64,000 nucleotides of DNA, taken from assembly GCA_030068075.1 (NCBI GenBank), contig CM057828.1:111775699-111839698 (forward strand). Direction: 5' to 3'. Below the pieces are notes generated by a model that worked only from the letters and a program-made list of their open reading frames with translations, did not search any database and was not told where the DNA came from. Of this stretch, positions 58,471 through 64,000 are shown one piece after another. The stretch comes from Paguma larvata. Taxonomy: Eukaryota; Chordata; Mammalia; Carnivora; Viverridae. Position numbers and translations under genes: made by a program. How positions within the stretch are numbered: the first letter of the stretch is position 1; the number at the start of each line of letters is the position of its first letter.

Positions 58471-59955
58471 AAAAGTAATATTTCTGACTTCTCCTCTGAA
58501 TGGCAGGTGTCAGGGTTGACTGATTTTGCCACCCCGCACCCTGGAACCCATTTCTCAGCTGCCGTTAGTCTCCACACGCTCTTCTTTTCCCTGGACCCAT
58601 TTCCTTGTTAACTCAGATCAAGCTAGAGGCAGGCCCTCCATTCAACGGGACATCCTGAAACTGAGCCTGGTCCTTGCGGCTGACCCCAAGGAGGTCCTAC
58701 CCCCCTCTACGTCCCCGCTTGGGCCTACCGACCTTCACTACCCAGAAGGTCTTCCTCTTGTCGGACCTATAAATTTTACAGAATTTTTGAATTACATTTC
58801 TTGGTGAATCGTCCTTAGTTAAGACAGAGAACAGTCGCGTCCGTCCAATGACACCCCCTCAGGTTTGGCTAGACCACTGTGCGATGTGGTCTGATCCTTT
58901 TCATTACACTAACCATTCCAATTCCTTTCCTAAAACGTTAATCACCATTGTGGCTGTCCTGTGACCTCTCTTTTAGCTCTGGAGATCATTTCCTTCTCAC
59001 AGAGTTCACGGCTGTATGCTGTCCAGTCTGGTAAGGGTCTGACCAGCACAGAAAACTGGAGCCCCTTCAGCTAAACGGCGAGGCCTGCCTTCCCCTTAGC
59101 AATTCTGAGCTCCTGGCACCAGGACTACTGTTCTTTCCCCTGCACCCCCTGCTTTGATGACTGGTTTTACAGAGCTGTGAGGAGCAGAACTTGCGGCAAA
59201 GTCAGGAGACGGGGAGCAGGGAAAGAGGGACCTCACGTGCGTCGTGCACAACACCAATTCCGCTGTTTTACTTGTTGGCACCAGGGCGGGTGAGGAGTCT
59301 TCAGGAGCCGCCTCAGCGCCTTCTCTGCTGGGAAGAGACGACCAGACCTGAACTTTTGTGTGGAAAACCCTATATCATATCCGCCCCAGAAATGGCCTCT
59401 TCTACTCAAAGTACAGGTGAGAAGGCAGGTCCCGAGCTGCAGAGGTGGTTTGGGGGCCACAACCTCAGGTTTCAGGCCGAATCTCCAGAGCAGTGGGGAG
59501 GAGCTAGAAGGGCTGAGGCAGGAGGGACGGCTTGTGGCGAGGACTGCCTCTGCCGGTTTCATCCACATCCATTGGGCCCTGGCTACTCTGCACGTGGAGG
59601 GCCCACCTGCCGGGCACCCCCAGCCCATGGCCGAGGAGCCTTCACCCACCAATGTTTGCAGCAAGAGGGACCAGTTCAGGAGAGCTCAGCCCCCAGAGCC
59701 AGGAAGAGCCAAGGGAGGCCTCCCCCCAGCATTCTACCACCCCACCTCCATCAGGGAGCACCCCGGGACCACTGGAGGGGCACCCTTCCCTAGAAGAAGA
59801 GGTGCTCCTTCCAAACACTTATTTAGCTCTTCAGCAGAACAGCTAGAGGGAAGTTGCTGGAAGTTCTGGATCCTATGGCAAAGCAGCACAAAGCCCTGAG
59901 TTTAAAATAGTTCCCCAGAACATTCTATGATACCGGGTTATAAAAGTGTCATCAA
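58471..59955. other. Intergenic, GC-moderate block with unassigned open frames
   Basis: Overlapping open frames occur on both strands at 59191-59899 (plus 200 and 179 codons, minus 143 codons) and plus 58526-58807. None shows a recognisable domain or convincing splice structure. Treated as non-coding. Confidence 0.4.
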
Positions 59956-60185
59956 GGGGCACCTGAGTGGTTCAGTCACTTAAGTGTCCTACTTTGGCTC
60001 AGGTCATGATCTCACAGTTTGCGAGTTCGAGCCCCACATTGTGCTCTGTGCTGACAGCTCAGAGCCTGGAGCCTGCTTCGGATTCTGTGTCTCCCTCTTT
60101 TTCTCTGCCCCTCCCCTGCTCATGCTCTCTCTCTCTCTCTCCTCTCTCTCTCTCAAAAATAAACATTACAAAATTAAAAAAAATA
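59956..60185 (+). mobile_element. CAN-SINE
   Basis: Head GGGGCACCTGAGTGGTTCAG, GTTTGCGAGTTCGAGCCCC, GCTGACAGCTCAGAGCCTGG block, CT region and A-rich tail. Confidence 0.94.
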
Positions 60186-60204
60186 ATTGGTCATTGGTGG
60201 CAGG

Positions 60205-60392
60205 GGTGGTGCCTAGTTGGCTCAGTTGGTTAAGCGCCCGACTCTTGATTTTCAGCTCAGGTCATGGTCTCATAGTTCATGGGTTCAAGCCCCGTGCCTG
60301 GCTCCACACTGAGAGTGCAGAGCCTGCTTGGGATTTTCTCTCTACTTCTCTCTTTCTCTTTCACAAATAATAAACTTAAAAAAAAAAAAGTC
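60205..60392 (+). mobile_element. CAN-SINE
   Basis: Head GGTGGTGCCTAGTTGGCTCAG, GTTCATGGGTTCAAGCCCC, shortened middle, A-rich tail. Only about 20 bases after the previous SINE. Confidence 0.91.
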
Positions 60393-61314
60393 ACCAGTTT
60401 CTGCACTGAAGTGCTAACTGCTTGAATGACCACCTCACCACCGATGCAGGCACATCGCTAGAAGAAGAATGAGGGGACAAGAGCAGGACAGAGCCTGGAC
60501 GGGAGAGAGGCAGCCGTGGCCGGGGTTCAGAGTCTCTTCCCAGCCTTATCTGCCCCACAGCCTCCCTCCCACATTTCTGTCCTTCTTATGGGCATAAATG
60601 GGCTTCCAAACCCAGAAGCCACACTTGACTCACCCCCTTTGCCCACAAACCCCCAGAAGAAGTCCTTCCCCCAGGAACCCTAATTTTCCCCCCAAAGCCC
60701 CTCTGACCCTTCAGAAAAGGTTAGCTTGGTTCAGCCTGAGAAACAATCAGGTTGACTCGAACTCAAGTCATTGAGGCAGAGGATGCAAAGAAAACAAACT
60801 ACTTTATCTCATTAGTAAACTAATGAACTCCACCGGAAGCAAGGACAGAATGAGCTTGATTCAGACCTTTTCCAACCAGTGGGGAGCGCGTCTGCTCACG
60901 CCAGCAGTCTGATGGGTCAGGAAACCTCTGTCTGGCCTGGGACCCAGGGTCCCACCAGGCCAGTGGCACCCGGTACCCTAACAGTGGCCATATAACCTGG
61001 AACACTCTTGCACGTGAAGGCTGGGGGCACTTGAGGTGCCGGGACAACATTCATGAACGGAGCTGCCCCAGACAGAGCGGATGTGTGGTCATCCTCCCCG
61101 AGATGCTGATGACGTTCAAGCTGAAGTGGGGGAACGCTGGGTCCAGGGCCCAGAGGAGGACTGTGGTTAGAATCCGAAGAAGCACAGTCCCACCTGCTCT
61201 GCCTGATGCGGGAATTCCGGAGAAAGAAAAGCAGTCAACTCAACTGGATTTAGTAGGGGTTTTAGGGTCTAACAGCAAGGGGCTGGTTAAGGGCTCATAA
61301 GAACCAAGGTAGAT
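60393..61314. other. Intergenic, unique sequence
   Basis: No gene or repeat recognised. Confidence 0.4.
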
Positions 61315-61529
61315 TTTTATTTTATTTCTTTAATGTTTAATTAATTACTTTTTGATAGTGAGAGAGAGTGGGGGAGGGGCAGAGAGAAAGGGAGAAAGAG
61401 AATCCCAAGCAGGCTCTGTGTTGTCAGCACAGAGCCCCTCATGGGGCTCAAACTCACGAACTGGGAGATCGTGGCCTGAGCTGAAACCTAGAGTCAGACG
61501 CTTAACCCACTGAGCCACCCAGGGACCCG
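61315..61529 (-). mobile_element. CAN-SINE
   Basis: Reverse-complement copy from TTTATTTTATTTCTTTAATG to CACTGAGCCACCCAGGGACCC. Confidence 0.93.
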
Positions 61530-61799
61530 AGATTCTCACTTCTTCTCTGAGCCTCTAAGGGGGCACCAGGACTAGTGTTGGATACGGGGTCCTTCTGTTG
61601 GAGCTGCGGCCCTCTCATGGATGCTGCCTCCCGTGGCTGCCAGCACTGCGAGCTGCCCAGAGCGACCCTGAGGTTCACAGCTTTCAATGCACCGACTGTG
61701 CTGTGTACCATGAAGAACTGGGGCAACCTTCCCAGCTCCCTGACTGGCACTTTTAGTCTTCCAAAGCCCTTGGGGGACCCCTCTCTTTCTCTCACACCA

Positions 61800-62810
61800 C
61801 ATATCCAATTCACCAGATGGTGCCACTGGGCAGCCTTCTCAATCTTCCCACAATCCTACCTCTTGTCGCTGCCATGGTCACCACACCACGGTCCAAGCCG
61901 CCAGCACCTCACACCTGGGTTATGGCAGTAGCTCCTAAAGGGCTTCCTTGCCTCTTCTTCCACCGCCAACCCCACTTGGTGTATTCTCAATGCACAGCCT
62001 TTCAAAATGTAAGTCGAGGGGCATCTGGGTGGCTCACTCAATTGAACGTCTGACTTCGGCTCAGGTCATGATCTCACGGTTCATGGGTTCGAGCTCTGTG
62101 TTGGGCTCTGTGCTGACAGCTCAGAGCCTGGAGCCTGGTTCGATTCTTTGTCTCCCTCTCTCTCTCTGTCCTTCCCCTGCTTGCACTCTCTCTCTCTGTC
62201 TCTCAAAAATAAGTAAACATTAAAAATTAAAAAAAAAGTAAGTCGAATCATGTCACTGCTCTCACCAAGACCCTCCAATGGGCCCTTTTCACTCAAGAGG
62301 AAAAGTCAAGATTTTTACCACGCGTGCAAAGCCCCGAGAGCTCTGGACTCTGATCCGTGTCCAAACTCATCTCCCACCAGTCCCCCCACAGATCACTCCA
62401 CCCTCCGCATACTAGGCATGCACTAGTCTGGGGGTCTTTGCTCCAGCTCTTTCTCTTCTCGAAGTTCCCTGATATGGCCACAGCTCTCCCATTTCCTTCA
62501 GATCTTGGCGTCCATGTCCCCTCTCAACCATCCACCCTGCCCACTCTATTTAAAATTGCAGTCAGTTCAGCCAGCGTGTCTGGATTTTCTTACCCTGTTC
62601 TGCTTTTTCTTTATTCTTACCCCCCATCACCTTCTAACTCACCATATAATTCACTTCTCTGTAGGGCTTACCCTGTATTGCCTGTCTCCCCATGCAAGCT
62701 CGCGTGCTCCGTGGGGGCGGGCGATATTTTGTTCACTGGTGCACCCCAAGTACCTAGGCCATTTTTCGGTGCATGAGTAGATGCTCAGTTAATATTTGTT
62801 GCAAGTAAGG
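61800..62810 (+). mobile_element. L2, interrupted by a SINE
   Basis: Consensus order: CATGTCACTGCTCTCACCAAGACCCTCCAATGG, TCTTTGCTCCAGCTCTTTC, TAATTCACTTCTCTG, CGTGGGGGCGGGCGATATTTTGTTCACTGG, then GATGCTCAGTTAATATTTGTTG at the 3' end. The part before 62017 is more diverged. Confidence 0.85.
62018..62237 (+). mobile_element. CAN-SINE inside L2
   Basis: Full-length. Duplication GTAAGTCGA at 62009-62017 and 62238-62246. Confidence 0.95.
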
Positions 62811-63314
62811 GGCAAAATAATGTCTCTCTTTACCAAGAGACGTCACAGCTTGTCACTTGGGCACGAAGCCATCCTGCTGGTGCTCACATGATTCCCAGGG
62901 TCCCTGGGGAAAACATCCCTTCCTGCTGATTCACAGGTCTGTCTGAGTCTCAGAGACACTGCATAACTGAGGTTAAACTGGCGTCACCGGTTTAAGCCAA
63001 AGGTGGAAGAGAATATGAGAAAGGCCAGGAGAACGCCCTGGGTACAGCCTCCTCACCGTGGCTCCACGTCAGAGAATGCGAGGTACGGCAGAGGGGAGCG
63101 TGGGCTGATTCAAAGCCCTGGCTTTACCTCCCACCCGTCCCATTACTACTTGGGCAAGTGAAGGACGATCGCCCCACAGTGTCATCGCGTTGGTTACACA
63201 GATTATTTTGTGCAATAACCTAACATACGCAGGGAGTTGGCAAATGCATGAACTTCAGGATCTGCCTTTTTTGCCCGAGAAGCATGGCTGTGTTTGCCAT
63301 TGCAAGTTAGTTCT
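62811..63314. other. Intergenic, unique sequence
   Basis: No gene or repeat recognised. Confidence 0.4.
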
Positions 63315-63530
63315 GGGGCGCCTGGATGGCTCAGTCCATTGAGCGTCTGACTTCAGCTCAGTCATGGTCTCGTGGTTCTTGGGTTCAAGCCCCCTTTGGA
63401 ATCCGTGCTGACACCTCAGAGCCCAGGGTCTGCTTCAGATTCTGTGTCTCCATCTCTCTCTGCCCCTCTCCCGCTCACGCTCTGTCTCTTTCTGTCTCTC
63501 AAAAATGAATAAATGTTAAAAAAAAAAAAG
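63315..63530 (+). mobile_element. CAN-SINE
   Basis: Head GGGGCGCCTGGATGGCTCAG to AAAAATGAATAAATGTTAAAA tail. Confidence 0.94.
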
Positions 63531-63639
63531 CAAAAATCAGAACCAAGCAGGCCCATACGAACACTGTCAGCCTCCTGAAGTCTTTCTCCCCTTTTAACTT
63601 CCTGCCAGATCCTTAGAAAAACGAACCTCACTATCTTAA

Positions 63640-63880
63640 TAATGCCTGCTTTTCACCAATGTATATAAATCATAAATTTATCATTTACGTGGTAACTTCC
63701 ACGTTCCAAACGCTGGGCTAGGTGTTTTCCATCCATTATCTCATTTCATTGTCATGGCCACCGTTCAGGGAAGGCCGCACATGCAGAAGCTCACAGTCTG
63801 AGACGTGATTTGCCCAAGTCTCGCAGCTAGAAATCAACAGAGTTGAGATTTGAACCCAGGTCCACCTGCATTTCTTTTCA
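63640..63880 (+). mobile_element. MIR
   Basis: Order TTCCAAACGCTGGGCTAGG, CATTATCTCATTTCATTGTCATGG, GATTTGCCCAAGTCTCGCAGCTAG, GATTTGAACCCAGGTCCACCTGC matches MIR closely. Confidence 0.87.
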
Positions 63881-64000
63881 CTGATTGGCCCGGCTGACAG
63901 TTCGGTGGACATTAATGCCCTCTTGCTCTGTACCATATAAACCTAGCCTGTAGCACAAGCTCAGGCACCCAGGGTCCAACTGAATGTAAGCTTGTCCCCA

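Overview
This is nuclear DNA of a carnivoran mammal, most likely a cat (Felidae). The main clue is about 40 tRNA-derived CAN-SINE copies of the feliform type. They start with a head reading GGGGCGCCTGGGTGGCTCAG, carry a middle block reading GCTGACAGCTCAGAGCCTGG, and end in a CT-rich stretch followed by an AATAAACATTAAAA-like tail. Fragments of L1, L2, MIR, MER5A, Tigger and old LTRs fit a placental mammal genome. There are no bacterial operons, CRISPR arrays or viral genomes here.

The only protein-coding gene I can support is BAMBI (BMP and activin membrane-bound inhibitor), on the minus strand. It has three coding exons (34614-34689, 31109-31396 and exon 3 from 30662 downward) with canonical GT/AG splice sites. 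The promoter is a CpG island at about 34.0-35.7 kb with CCAAT, GC-box and TATA-like elements. An AATAAA signal lies at 29952-29957. The product is a TGF-beta-family pseudoreceptor: signal peptide, ten-cysteine ectodomain, one membrane segment, and a short cytoplasmic tail without a kinase. One base is missing near the end of exon 3 (at 30263-30264). As written, the last five residues are replaced by a 56-residue read-through to a stop at 30091-30093. The original stop is still present at 30245-30247, exactly one base out of frame.

Layout: 1-10.5 kb is intergenic, with SINEs, MIRs, a 344-bp GGA tract and an old LTR/L1 mosaic. 10.5-17.6 kb is dominated by L1 remnants, including a head-to-head pair. 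17.6-24.6 kb is SINE-dense, with a GC-rich unidentified block at 19.7-20.4 kb. 24.6-37.6 kb holds BAMBI and its flanks and is almost free of SINEs. 37.6-46.5 kb is upstream intergenic DNA with nested SINEs and a second CpG island at about 44.5-45.0 kb. 46.5-47.1 kb is a young 5'-truncated L1 with a perfect 16-bp target duplication. 47-64 kb is intergenic, with MIR, MER5A, Tigger, L2, many SINEs, and a 350-bp GAAA/GGAA microsatellite that grew from a SINE tail.

I found no novel multi-gene system. The observations most worth checking are the BAMBI frameshift, the orphan CpG island flanked by G-quadruplex motifs, and the repeat-depleted block around BAMBI.
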